A DNA stretch of 6,739 nt, from NCBI GenBank assembly GCA_001915545.1, contig MNQS01000024.1:1-6739 (forward strand). Direction: 5' to 3'. This document shows positions 1 to 6,739 of this stretch, piece by piece (position 1 is the first letter of the stretch; each line of letters begins with the position of its first letter). This stretch comes from Bacteroides sp. 43_108 (lineage in GTDB: Bacteria > Bacteroidota > Bacteroidia > Bacteroidales > Bacteroidaceae). The notes beneath the pieces were generated by a model that was given only the letters and a program-made list of their open reading frames with translations, was not told where the DNA came from and searched no databases. A program made the translations under genes and the position numbers.

Positions 1-1028
1 TCCGACCAGATAACTCCTCCACCATCCGTACCAATCCACAGAATACCATGTGAATCGTAATAAGCCGCAATCATCCTCGTTTCAAGATTGCGGTACATCA
101 AAGAAGAAGTGTTACTATAAACTTCTGTCAATATCTCGTCCTGATTATTTTTATCTATTGTCATCACCGTATATCCATTCCACGTTACGGCCAGATATTT
201 ATTCTCATTTAATCTGATAACACCGAAAACATCTGTATGAGAAAGTCTGTCGGATACCGGAGCCACATGATAAGTCAACTGCTTGATTTTCCCGGTTCGT
301 TCATTGTAATAAATAACCCCATGAGCAATTGTAGAAATCCATATCCGACCATCATCATACAAAACAGAATTTACAGACAGACTACCGGTACGCCCCAGGT
401 CAATCACCCGAAAGGAATTCAGGTTTGTCGCATCCAGCAAGATAATTCTACCTTTTTCATCAATCAGACAGATACTTTTTTTATCCGAAGAATAAGTGAT
501 GGCAACCAAAAGATTATCCTGGTTATTCCAGCCTGTATATTTTTCTTGAACCCGGAGCCGAAGCTCACCCTCTTTTGATGCGCACCGCTTCATTAAATGC
601 AGCTCACTCCCGGAAATCACCCAAACCAACGAATCATTCCTCTGCAACATCCCTCGAGATGGAATACCCTGTCCCGAAGAAGAAACCACAGACAAAAACC
701 GTTCTTTTTTCAAATCAAATGCAGAAAAGACACCATTATCCACAAATGCCAGCACCCCGTCAAAAACCTCCTTTAAGTTTGAAATACTAGGATAACTCCT
801 ACTCCTTTCAAAATTTGTAATCCGCCTACCGTCATAACGGCTCAACCCGTTTCGGGTTCCAAACCAAATGAAGCCTTCTTTATCCTTATAAACAGCAGAT
901 ACGGTATTGTCGGCCAATCCGTTTTGCATATTGAGCAGATGCACATCTTTGCTTAAAAAAGCATAGCACACATCCGGCAGCAATATACATACTCCAATTA
1001 TAACCAGTGATAAGATTTTAAGGTTCAT
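1..1028 (-). CDS. Propeller-type two-component sensor (HTCS-like), N-terminal part, cut by left edge
   Basis: Reading the minus strand from the ATG at 1028-1026 gives 342 codons without a stop, continuing past base 1. Residues 1-23 look like a signal peptide or N-terminal anchor: a short Lys-containing start, a hydrophobic run (ILSLVIIGVCILL) and a C-Y-A cleavage-like site. Next comes the opening typical of Bacteroides periplasmic sensors (NGLADNTV, residues 36-43) and two-component-propeller repeats of the form D-x-x-G-x-I-W-x-G-T: residues 49-67 (KEGFIWFGTRNGLSRYDG), 225-242 (DDGRIWISTIAHG) and 325-342 (DSHGILWIGTDGGG). Weaker blades lie between them, for example around W136. In this family two seven-bladed propellers and a YYY domain sense an oligosaccharide in the periplasm, followed by a membrane helix, histidine kinase, receiver and AraC-type DNA-binding domain, about 1300-1400 residues in all. 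Those later parts are outside the window, so hybrid architecture is inferred. A plain propeller histidine kinase is the main alternative. Its divergent position next to susC-susD suggests it regulates them. Confidence 0.88.
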   Translation of the reverse strand, partial: MNLKILSLVIIGVCILLPDVCYAFLSKDVHLLNMQNGLADNTVSAVYKDKEGFIWFGTRNGLSRYDGRRITNFERSRSYPSISNLKEVFDGVLAFVDNGVFSAFDLKKERFLSVVSSSGQGIPSRGMLQRNDSLVWVISGSELHLMKRCASKEGELRLRVQEKYTGWNNQDNLLVAITYSSDKKSICLIDEKGRIILLDATNLNSFRVIDLGRTGSLSVNSVLYDDGRIWISTIAHGVIYYNERTGKIKQLTYHVAPVSDRLSHTDVFGVIRLNENKYLAVTWNGYTVMTIDKNNQDEILTEVYSNTSSLMYRNLETRMIAAYYDSHGILWIGTDGGGVIWS

Positions 1029-1048
1029 ATTTAATTCATTACCTGTAG

Positions 1049-1082
1049 CAAAGGAATAAAATAAAAAAGAGATAACAACAAA
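1049..1082 (-). promoter_or_regulatory. Candidate Bacteroides-type promoter for the sensor gene
   Basis: On the minus strand, TTCCTTTG at 1056-1049 matches the Bacteroides -7 form TAnnTTTG at five of six fixed positions. GTTG at 1079-1076 gives a 19-base spacer to it and matches three of four bases of the -33 TTTG. An exact TTTG also sits at 1082-1079, but at 22 bases. Transcription would start near 1042-1044, leaving a short leader of about 15 bases before the ATG at 1028. A second, poorer -7 candidate is AATCTTTG at 1086-1079. Only the sequence match supports this call. Confidence 0.4.
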
Positions 1083-1103
1083 GATTCACCAAAAAATATA
1101 GAG

Positions 1104-1122
1104 ATGCATTAAACATGCATGC
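1104..1122. promoter_or_regulatory. Paired ATGCAT boxes, possible operator for susC
   Basis: ATGCAT occurs at 1104-1109 and again at 1115-1120, 11 bases apart start to start, which is about one helical turn. The second copy extends into ATGCATGC (GCATGC at 1117-1122). The pair lies 46 bases upstream of the susC start codon in a 139-base divergent spacer. AraC-family domains, as carried by HTCS regulators, usually bind paired half-sites near the promoter they activate, so spacing and place fit. No good TAnnTTTG promoter is visible for susC on the plus strand (best matches are four of six, at 1099-1106 and 1110-1117), as is common for activator-dependent promoters. Regulator identity is inference. 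Confidence 0.3.
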
Positions 1123-1167
1123 TGAATGAAATTATTAACCTAATGTCTAATTAAAAAACAGAGAAGC

Positions 1168-4100
1168 ATGAAAAAAATCTCAATTCTATTTTTGATATTG
1201 CTTTGCAACTGTACATTCCTGTACGCCCAGCAATTCAGCATCACCGGTGTAGTCACGGATAAAAAGCTCAATGAGCCCATTATCGGTGCTAGTGTAGTTG
1301 TCAAAGGTACTACCAACGGAACGGTTACTGATCTGGATGGAAAATTCACAATCCAAGCCTCAAAAAGCAGTGTGCTAATTGTTTCCTTTATCGGGTATAC
1401 CCCCCAAGAATTTACAATCAATGGCAACCAAACTTTTTATCAAATCTCTTTAGCGGAAGATACGCAAACGCTGGACGAAGTTGTGGTAGTAGGCTTTGGT
1501 ACGCAAAAGAAAGTGAACTTAACAGGAGCAGTTGCTACCGTGGATAAAAAAACACTGGAATCACGTCCTGTCACTTCAGTTTCACAAGCTCTTCAAGGAG
1601 TGATGCCAGGATTGAACATTGACATGAATGACAAAGGTGGACGATTAGACTATAATCCCACCATGAATATTCGTGGAACAGGAAATTTGAATACCGGATC
1701 CAGTGCCTCACCTTTAGTTTTAATTGATGGAGCCGAAGGAGACATAAACTCGTTAAATCCGCAGGATATCGCTAACATTTCCGTGTTAAAAGATGCTGCC
1801 GCATCTGCCATTTACGGTTCACGCGCTCCATTTGGCGTAATCTTGGTTACAACCAAATCAGGAGAAGCAGGAAAAGCCACCATTCAGTATTCAAACAATT
1901 TCAGATGGTCACGCCCCACCAACATTCCTGACATGCTCGACTCCTACCGCTTTGCCAAGTATTTCAATGCAGCACAAAAAAATTCAGGAAGCGGCACCAC
2001 TTTTATTTTCACTGATGATACGATAGACCGCATTCAGAAATACATGGCGAGTGAATACCCATACACCTCAGACCCCAATGGTTCACAAGGAAACAATTTT
2101 TTCCCTTTCAACGTCGCTTCCAATGATAATCAAAACTGGCCAAGAAACTTCATTGACAAAACATCTTTCGGACAAGAACATAATCTAAGTATCTCCGGAG
2201 GAGGTGAGAAAGTTAAATACTATCTATCGGGAGCTTTCCTTTCTCAAAACGGACAGATGAATTACTCTGACGAAAACAAAAAACGTTATAACATCAGTGG
2301 AAAGGTAACAGGACAAGTCACCAAATGGCTAAGTTTAGATTTTAACGCTCGTTTTATACGTTCAGATATAGAAATGCCAACTTTTGTGAAACTCTATGGC
2401 GATCGTTTCTTTGCAGAAACGACCAAATTATATCCCATGATGCCTCTCTATGACAACAACGGACACTATACACGTAATCCTAAATTAATGCAATTAACTT
2501 CTGGAGGGCGTTCAAACAGCAGTAAAGACACCTACTTCACTTCCGGAGGTTTCCATCTGACTCCATTAAAAGGATTAGGTATTCACGGACAGGCGACTCT
2601 ACGGACAGAAAGCTACCGCCACCAATATAATGTAAATAAAGTCTATCTCTATACCCGTGACAACCAACCCGTGGAAGAAGCATGGTTAGGAGGAGACCCC
2701 GATTTAGCAGCAGGAAAGACATTTGTGCAAAGTCAAACACAGCAAACTTCCATGATGACAACTTCACTATATGCAGATTATGAATATTCCTGGAACAAGC
2801 ACAATTTCAAAGTTACAGCAGGTATGAATACCGAATATTATTACATCAACGAATTAATCGGCAAACGCTATGATGTCATCAACGAAAATGTCCCCAGTAT
2901 CAATACGGCCACTGGTACAAGTGATTTGAAAGGCTCCTCAAAAGAATGGGCTACAATGGGATATTTTGCCCGTTTAAATTATGACTACGAAGGACGATAC
3001 CTATTAGAAGGAAACATTCGTCGCGATGGGACTTCACGCTTCCGCGGTAACCAACGATGGGGCACATTTCCCTCTGTTTCTATAGGTTGGAACATCGCCC
3101 GCGAAGCATTCTGGAGTCCGGCAGAAGCATATGTCAACCTGTTAAAACTACGTTTTTCTTACGGTAGCCTAGGCAATCAGAATACAGATAATTATTATCC
3201 TACTTATTCTATTCAAAATATAACTGTAGGTAGCGTAGATGCCGGCGGACGCTGGCTGCTTGACTTAGCCAACAAGTCCAATATAGCATCTTCCCCCGGT
3301 CTCGTCAGTTCCTTGCTCACATGGGAACGTGTCACCAGCTATAATGCAGGACTTGACTTTGGTGCATTTAACAATCGTCTGAACGGATACGTTGAATACT
3401 ACATTCGTGATACCAAAGACATGGTAGGACCTGCCGAAGAAATAACTCCATTAGTAGGAGCATCAGCTCCCAAAATGAATAATACCTCTTTACGAACCAA
3501 AGGCTGGGAATTACAACTAACTTGGCAGGACAGAATTGGTAAAGTAGGGTATCATGCTTCTTTCAATCTATCTGATGCTCAAACAGAAGTAACAGAATAT
3601 CCCAATCCTGATAAAACATTTTACACCAAAGATGAAGACGGAAACACCATTGAAAATTATTGGAAAGGGAAAAAATTAGGCGAAATATGGGGATTCAAAA
3701 CAGTAGGCATAGCAAAAACCGATGAAGAAATGCAATCATGGATAGCCCAACATGACCAAAGCAAATTACCCAATGTAGGAAACAATATTTGGAAAGCCGG
3801 TGATATCATGTACGCTAACCTGGATGACAATCCTGCCATAGAAAAAGGTACGTCTGCCACTGATCCGAAAGATTTAACCATTATTGGAAATTACACACCC
3901 CGCTTTCGTTTTGGCTTCTCATTAGGAGCTGACTATAAAGGATTTGATATCAATCTAATGTTCCAGGGCGTAGCCAAACGTGACGTTTGGGTAGGAGGCG
4001 ACGACAGAACCGCTTATTCTAAAGGTATGATTTTCTGGGGTATCAACGGGGGGCAATGGGATTCCACCGGATACGAAGAACACATGGATTACTTCCGTCC

Positions 4101-4422
4101 TGAAGGAGATGAAATGGGAGCAAATCTCAATGCTTATTATCCGCGCCCCATTATTGGAAGTAAACAAAACCAGCAGGTACAAAGTCGTTACTTGCAGAAT
4201 GCAGCTTACATCCGCTTGAAAAACATACAAATAGGTTACACGTTGCCTAAAGCATGGATACAAAAAGCTAACCTGGAGAAAGTACGACTATTCTTCTCCG
4301 GAGATAATTTATGGACTGGTACCAAGATGAGTAAAAATTTTGATCCAGAACTAATTTACCAAAACGGTATGAGTTATCCGTTAAGCTATACTCTATCATG
4401 TGGAATTAATATTACATTATAA
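1168..4422 (+). CDS. SusC/RagA-family TonB-dependent outer-membrane transporter
   Basis: This 1084-residue protein is of normal length for a SusC-like importer, which moves oligosaccharides across the outer membrane using energy from TonB. Residues 1-20 form a signal peptide (ILFLILL core, LYA end), with Gln21 as the likely first mature residue. Residues 23-97 form the carboxypeptidase-D regulatory-like domain (ITGVVTDKKLNEPIIGASV, then GTTNGTVTDLDGKF and FIGY). The TonB box is at 101-112 (TLDEVVVVGFGT). The plug domain covers about 113-235 and includes ALQGVMPGL (141-149), LVLIDGAEGDI (183-193) and the family hallmark VLKDAAASAIYGSRAPFG (206-223). From about 240 to the end is the beta-barrel, with NWPRNF at 323-328 and SGGGEKVKYYLSGAF at 343-357. 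The start is set by the signal peptide; a weak purine-rich GAGAAG lies just before it. The chain ends in GINITL rather than the more usual terminal Phe. The SusD partner begins 20 bases downstream, so the two are almost certainly co-transcribed. The substrate cannot be read from sequence; family assignment is secure. Confidence 0.97.
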   Translation: MKKISILFLILLCNCTFLYAQQFSITGVVTDKKLNEPIIGASVVVKGTTNGTVTDLDGKFTIQASKSSVLIVSFIGYTPQEFTINGNQTFYQISLAEDTQTLDEVVVVGFGTQKKVNLTGAVATVDKKTLESRPVTSVSQALQGVMPGLNIDMNDKGGRLDYNPTMNIRGTGNLNTGSSASPLVLIDGAEGDINSLNPQDIANISVLKDAAASAIYGSRAPFGVILVTTKSGEAGKATIQYSNNFRWSRPTNIPDMLDSYRFAKYFNAAQKNSGSGTTFIFTDDTIDRIQKYMASEYPYTSDPNGSQGNNFFPFNVASNDNQNWPRNFIDKTSFGQEHNLSISGGGEKVKYYLSGAFLSQNGQMNYSDENKKRYNISGKVTGQVTKWLSLDFNARFIRSDIEMPTFVKLYGDRFFAETTKLYPMMPLYDNNGHYTRNPKLMQLTSGGRSNSSKDTYFTSGGFHLTPLKGLGIHGQATLRTESYRHQYNVNKVYLYTRDNQPVEEAWLGGDPDLAAGKTFVQSQTQQTSMMTTSLYADYEYSWNKHNFKVTAGMNTEYYYINELIGKRYDVINENVPSINTATGTSDLKGSSKEWATMGYFARLNYDYEGRYLLEGNIRRDGTSRFRGNQRWGTFPSVSIGWNIAREAFWSPAEAYVNLLKLRFSYGSLGNQNTDNYYPTYSIQNITVGSVDAGGRWLLDLANKSNIASSPGLVSSLLTWERVTSYNAGLDFGAFNNRLNGYVEYYIRDTKDMVGPAEEITPLVGASAPKMNNTSLRTKGWELQLTWQDRIGKVGYHASFNLSDAQTEVTEYPNPDKTFYTKDEDGNTIENYWKGKKLGEIWGFKTVGIAKTDEEMQSWIAQHDQSKLPNVGNNIWKAGDIMYANLDDNPAIEKGTSATDPKDLTIIGNYTPRFRFGFSLGADYKGFDINLMFQGVAKRDVWVGGDDRTAYSKGMIFWGINGGQWDSTGYEEHMDYFRPEGDEMGANLNAYYPRPIIGSKQNQQVQSRYLQNAAYIRLKNIQIGYTLPKAWIQKANLEKVRLFFSGDNLWTGTKMSKNFDPELIYQNGMSYPLSYTLSCGINITL

Positions 4423-4442
4423 ACTTTAAATAAATCATAATC

Positions 4443-6356
4443 ATGAAATTAAAATACATCATACTCCCTATAATAGCAACTTCATTCGCTATAAGCTCAT
4501 GTAACGATTTTCTAGATAGAGAACCATTGACAGACAATGTGAATGAAGGTTTTTTCACAGAACCAAGCCAATTGCAGGCTTATTGTAACAAGAAATACGA
4601 ACTATTGCCCGATTTCAAAGACACCAATCTTTTTACCAACGATCAAACCAGTGATAACCAAGCAGGAACAGATCCTGTAGATTTCTTTCTACCGCAACGT
4701 ATCAAAGTTGCCGCCACAGGAAGTTATAATCGGCAAGGACATTTGCGCGACTGTAACCGATTGTTATATTACGCTTTGGAAAATATCCAAAAAGGGGAAC
4801 TGGAAGATACCCGCGAAACTCAGCAATATATCGGTGAGATTTACTTCTTCAGAGCTTACATCTATTTCGAATATTTGAGGAAATTCGGAGATTTTCCCAT
4901 TATCAAATCAGAACTTAGCGCAGATGATTATGCCGCCAATGTGGAAGCAAACAAACGTAAGCCACGTAATGAAGTGGCCCGATTTATTCTAGAAGACCTG
5001 AACGAAGCCATTGCCCGATTATTACCGCGCAGTAATAATCTGACCAATCACCGTCTGAACAGAGAGTGTGCCTATCTATTTAAATCACGTGTAGCCCTGT
5101 ATGAAGCAAGTTGGGAAACCTACCATCAAGGAACCGCACGAGTACCAGGTGGTCCGGGCTGGCCGGGCGGTACTTTCAATGGCAACCTTAATACTGAAAT
5201 AGATTTCTTCCTGACTGAAGCGATGGCATCTGCCAAAGAAGTGGCAGAAGCAATACAAATCTCTGATAAAATAGAAGATTATATGAATATGTTCAATCAA
5301 TATGATCTTTCTTCCAACAAAGAGGTATTATTATGGCGTATGTATAGTGCGGATGCCAAAGTGAATAGCTTAGTAGAAGGCAATTATCATAGCATATACA
5401 ATGAAAACGGTGAAGGCTGTGTGGGACAAGGTGGAGGTTATACACGATCCATGGTTGAAACTTTCCTAACTACCAATGGCCTGCCTATTTATGCACCAGA
5501 AAATACAGAATACAAAGGCGACAAAAGTATCCCCGATGTAATGGAGAATCGTGATTTACGCCTTGTAGAATCAACTTTCAAACCGGGTGATATGGTTTGG
5601 AGAGGTGGTAATATGGACCAAGACGGAAGAATGGTCTATGCAAATCTACTACAAGCTTATCAAAACTTAAGCAGAACAGCTACAGGATATTTAGTTCGTA
5701 AAGGATGGAGAGACAGCAATGTAGCTCCAGCGGATAATTCACCTTTGGCTTATATGATATTCCGCGCCAGCGAAGCATATCTCAACTATATGGAAGCTGA
5801 CTATATGAAAAACAAAAATCTAGATGATTATAGCAAAAAATACTGGAGAGCTTTGAGAAAGCGTGCCGGCGTATCAGAAAACTTCCAAAAAACTATCGAT
5901 GCAACAGATCTAAGTAAAGAAAACGATCTGGCTGTTTGGTCCGGAAGTCAGATGATAGACAAAACTTTATATAATATCCGCCGTGAACGACGTTGCGAAT
6001 TTATAGCAGAAGGCATGCGTAAAGATGATCTTTTACGCTGGCGTTCACTAGATAAAATGAAAAACTATCAAACAGAAGGATTCAATTGGCAAGAGTATCA
6101 AAAAGAGCCTTACTATGTGAAACAATTGGCTGCCGGCTTAGTGGTTAGTAATTCTAAATATTTACGTCCGCATTTTGCCAACGAACTGATCATTACCAAC
6201 AATGGCTACAACTTTGAAGAAGCGAATTACCTGACCCCTATCTCTTATGACGTATTCCGTCTTTCAACCCCTGAGAAAGGAGGCGATATTTCCACTTCCG
6301 TTGTTTATCAAAATCCAGGCTGGCCTGTCGGTGCCAATCAATATGCTCTGCAATAG
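4443..6356 (+). CDS. SusD/RagB-family glycan-binding surface lipoprotein
   Basis: The protein has 637 residues, longer than the starch-binding archetype SusD (about 550) but within the family range. Residues 1-19 are a lipoprotein signal peptide ending in the lipobox A-I-S-S-C, so Cys20 is the likely lipidated residue. CNDFLDREP directly after it is the classic SusD mature start. The N-terminal SusD-like domain with TPR-type helices is clear at about 105-155 (NRLLYYALENI, then GEIYFFRAYIYFEYLRKFGDFP). A Gly/Pro/Trp-rich loop lies at 233-243 (RVPGGPGWPGG). The C-terminal SusD/RagB domain carries NIRRERRCEFIAEGMRKDDL from 511, close to the family consensus for this helix. SusD proteins cap the SusC barrel as a lid and bind glycan, largely through aromatic residues; which ones do so here cannot be told by reading. 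It follows the SusC-like gene with a 20-base A/T-rich gap lacking a clear Shine-Dalgarno, normal for these bacteria. No truncation or frameshift is seen. Confidence 0.97.
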   Translation: MKLKYIILPIIATSFAISSCNDFLDREPLTDNVNEGFFTEPSQLQAYCNKKYELLPDFKDTNLFTNDQTSDNQAGTDPVDFFLPQRIKVAATGSYNRQGHLRDCNRLLYYALENIQKGELEDTRETQQYIGEIYFFRAYIYFEYLRKFGDFPIIKSELSADDYAANVEANKRKPRNEVARFILEDLNEAIARLLPRSNNLTNHRLNRECAYLFKSRVALYEASWETYHQGTARVPGGPGWPGGTFNGNLNTEIDFFLTEAMASAKEVAEAIQISDKIEDYMNMFNQYDLSSNKEVLLWRMYSADAKVNSLVEGNYHSIYNENGEGCVGQGGGYTRSMVETFLTTNGLPIYAPENTEYKGDKSIPDVMENRDLRLVESTFKPGDMVWRGGNMDQDGRMVYANLLQAYQNLSRTATGYLVRKGWRDSNVAPADNSPLAYMIFRASEAYLNYMEADYMKNKNLDDYSKKYWRALRKRAGVSENFQKTIDATDLSKENDLAVWSGSQMIDKTLYNIRRERRCEFIAEGMRKDDLLRWRSLDKMKNYQTEGFNWQEYQKEPYYVKQLAAGLVVSNSKYLRPHFANELIITNNGYNFEEANYLTPISYDVFRLSTPEKGGDISTSVVYQNPGWPVGANQYALQ

Positions 6357-6376
6357 GTTTAGATAAAATAACTCAA

Positions 6377-6435
6377 AAAGGGTGTAGTTTAATTCGTTAC
6401 AATGTATTCTTATTGTACCTTTGAACACACCCTTT
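6377..6435 (+). repeat. Long imperfect inverted repeat (hairpin) between susD-like and sulfatase genes
   Basis: AAAGGGTGT at 6377-6385 is the exact reverse complement of ACACCCTTT at 6427-6435. Beyond one unpaired A at 6386, GTTTAA (6387-6392) pairs with TTGAAC (6421-6426) if one G-U pair is allowed. Inside, TACAAT (6398-6403) pairs perfectly with ATTGTA (6412-6417) around an 8-base loop. The whole folds as a three-part stem starting 20 bases after the susD-like stop codon. It could stabilise the 3' end of the susC-susD mRNA or reduce read-through into the sulfatase gene. Only three T follow the stem before ACC, so it is not a classic intrinsic terminator. The pairing is seen directly; the role is inference. 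Confidence 0.65.
6393..6423 (+). promoter_or_regulatory. Candidate Bacteroides-type promoter for the sulfatase gene
   Basis: TACCTTTG at 6416-6423 is a perfect match to the Bacteroides -7 form TAnnTTTG. TTCG at 6393-6396 matches three of four bases of the -33 TTTG with the expected 19-base spacer (6397-6415). Transcription would begin around 6428-6432, giving a leader of about 26-30 bases before the ATG at 6458. The perfect repeat TACAAT/ATTGTA occupies the spacer and overlaps the first two bases of the -7 element, so it could be an operator as well as an RNA stem. This would give the sulfatase its own start in addition to read-through from susC-susD. Confidence 0.5.
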
Positions 6436-6457
6436 ACCAATATCATACCGAATTAAT

Positions 6458-6739
6458 ATGAAATTTTTATATAAAAAAACATTTTTCATCTTTCCGTTCT
6501 TGACTTCTATCTATTTACAAGCTCAAGAAAAACCTAACCTGGTCTTCATCATGGCAGATCAGTGGAGAGGAGATGCTTTAGGTTGTCTCGGAAAAGAACC
6601 TGTCAAAACACCTTGCCTGGACCAACTGGCCCGTGAAGGTGTGAATTTCACCAATGCTGTCAGCAGCTATCCCGTATCTTCACCGGCACGAGGCATGTTG
6701 ATGACAGGCATGTATCCGCATAAGAACAAAGTAACAGGC
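6458..6739 (+). CDS. Secreted serine-type S1-family sulfatase, N-terminal part, cut by right edge
   Basis: The first 94 codons run open to the window end. Residues 1-22 are a signal peptide (KFLYKK, then a hydrophobic FFIFPFL stretch, ending L-Q-A) with Gln23 as the probable mature start, placing the enzyme in the periplasm or at the surface. The fold begins at PNLVFIMADQWRGDALGCLG (26-45). Asp34 is the usual calcium ligand, and the neighbouring position, Asp in many sulfatases, is Gln35 here. The sulfatase signature S-x-P-x-R-x(4)-T-G is S74, P76, R78, T83 and G84, so Ser74 would be oxidised to formylglycine. In Bacteroides this is done by the radical-SAM anaerobic sulfatase-maturating enzyme, encoded elsewhere. 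The enzyme would hydrolyse sulfate esters from a glycan. Members are typically 450-550 residues, so most of the protein and its specificity residues are missing. It lies 101 bases after the susD-like gene on the same strand. Related alkaline-phosphatase-superfamily hydrolases (phosphonate monoester hydrolases) are a remote alternative. Confidence 0.93.
   Translation, partial: MKFLYKKTFFIFPFLTSIYLQAQEKPNLVFIMADQWRGDALGCLGKEPVKTPCLDQLAREGVNFTNAVSSYPVSSPARGMLMTGMYPHKNKVTG

Noticed and set aside
237..790. Plus-strand open frames at 237-578 and 575-790
   Set aside because: They lie antisense to the continuous sensor gene, whose minus-strand translation shows clear propeller repeats. Their own translations are low-complexity and resemble no protein family.
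1031..1039. Two-codon upstream reading frame (ATG-AAT-TAA, minus strand) before the sensor start
   Set aside because: Such short frames occur often by chance in AT-rich leaders, and nothing suggests translation control here.
1031..1138. TTAATTCATT (1031-1040) and AATGAAATTATTAA (1125-1138) as an inverted repeat flanking the divergent spacer
   Set aside because: The match is interrupted and AT-rich, so chance is a sufficient explanation.
1140..1151. Direct repeat CTAAT at 1140-1144 and 1147-1151 before susC
   Set aside because: It is too short and AT-rich to support a regulatory call.
1140..1427. Minus-strand open frame over the susC start
   Set aside because: It is antisense to the signal peptide and first domain of the SusC-like gene and has no recognisable motif.
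2537..4263. Minus-strand open frames at 2537-2767, 3657-3881 and 3955-4263
   Set aside because: All are opposite the conserved SusC barrel coding sequence and look like shadow frames.
5085..5300. Minus-strand open frame inside the susD-like gene
   Set aside because: It is antisense to conserved SusD coding sequence, with no supporting start signal or motif.
6377..6435. Hairpin read as a strong intrinsic terminator
   Set aside because: Only TTT follows the stem before ACC, without the long T run expected. I kept it as an inverted repeat of uncertain role.
6264..6446. Minus-strand 60-codon open frame across the susD-like 3' end and the spacer
   Set aside because: Most of it is antisense to the susD-like gene and the rest is the hairpin region. 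The translation shows no domain or signal peptide.

Overview
The window looks like one end of a polysaccharide utilisation locus (PUL) from a gut-type Bacteroidota, most likely Bacteroides or a close relative. The evidence is a SusC-like TonB-dependent transporter followed 20 bases later by a SusD-like lipoprotein, a divergently encoded propeller-type sensor of the hybrid two-component (HTCS) kind, AT-rich intergenic DNA with little Shine-Dalgarno sequence, and matches to the Bacteroides promoter form TTTG-N19-21-TAnnTTTG. I cannot name the species.

Layout: (1) Bases 1-1028, minus strand, hold the first 342 codons of a periplasmic propeller sensor. The frame stays open to the window edge, so the rest of the gene lies to the left. 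(2) Bases 1029-1167 are the divergent control region. It has a plausible promoter for the sensor gene and two ATGCAT boxes 11 bases apart that could be an operator for susC. (3) Bases 1168-4422 hold the SusC-like transporter. (4) Bases 4443-6356 hold the SusD-like glycan-binding lipoprotein. (5) Bases 6357-6457 hold a long imperfect hairpin with a good Bacteroides-type promoter inside it. (6) Bases 6458-6739 hold the first 94 codons of a secreted serine-type S1-family sulfatase, cut by the right edge.

Proposed working model (inference from known PULs): the sulfatase and unseen enzymes further right desulfate and trim a sulfated glycan. SusD captures oligosaccharides at the cell surface and SusC imports them with TonB energy. 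The sensor detects a periplasmic breakdown product and turns on susC-susD. The sulfatase suggests a sulfated substrate such as a host mucin glycan, a glycosaminoglycan or an algal polysaccharide, but nothing in the window decides between these.

I see no RNA genes, insertion sequences, CRISPR arrays, attachment sites or broken genes. The gene content is that of a familiar system. The less ordinary parts are the two intergenic regions, above all the hairpin/promoter overlap before the sulfatase.
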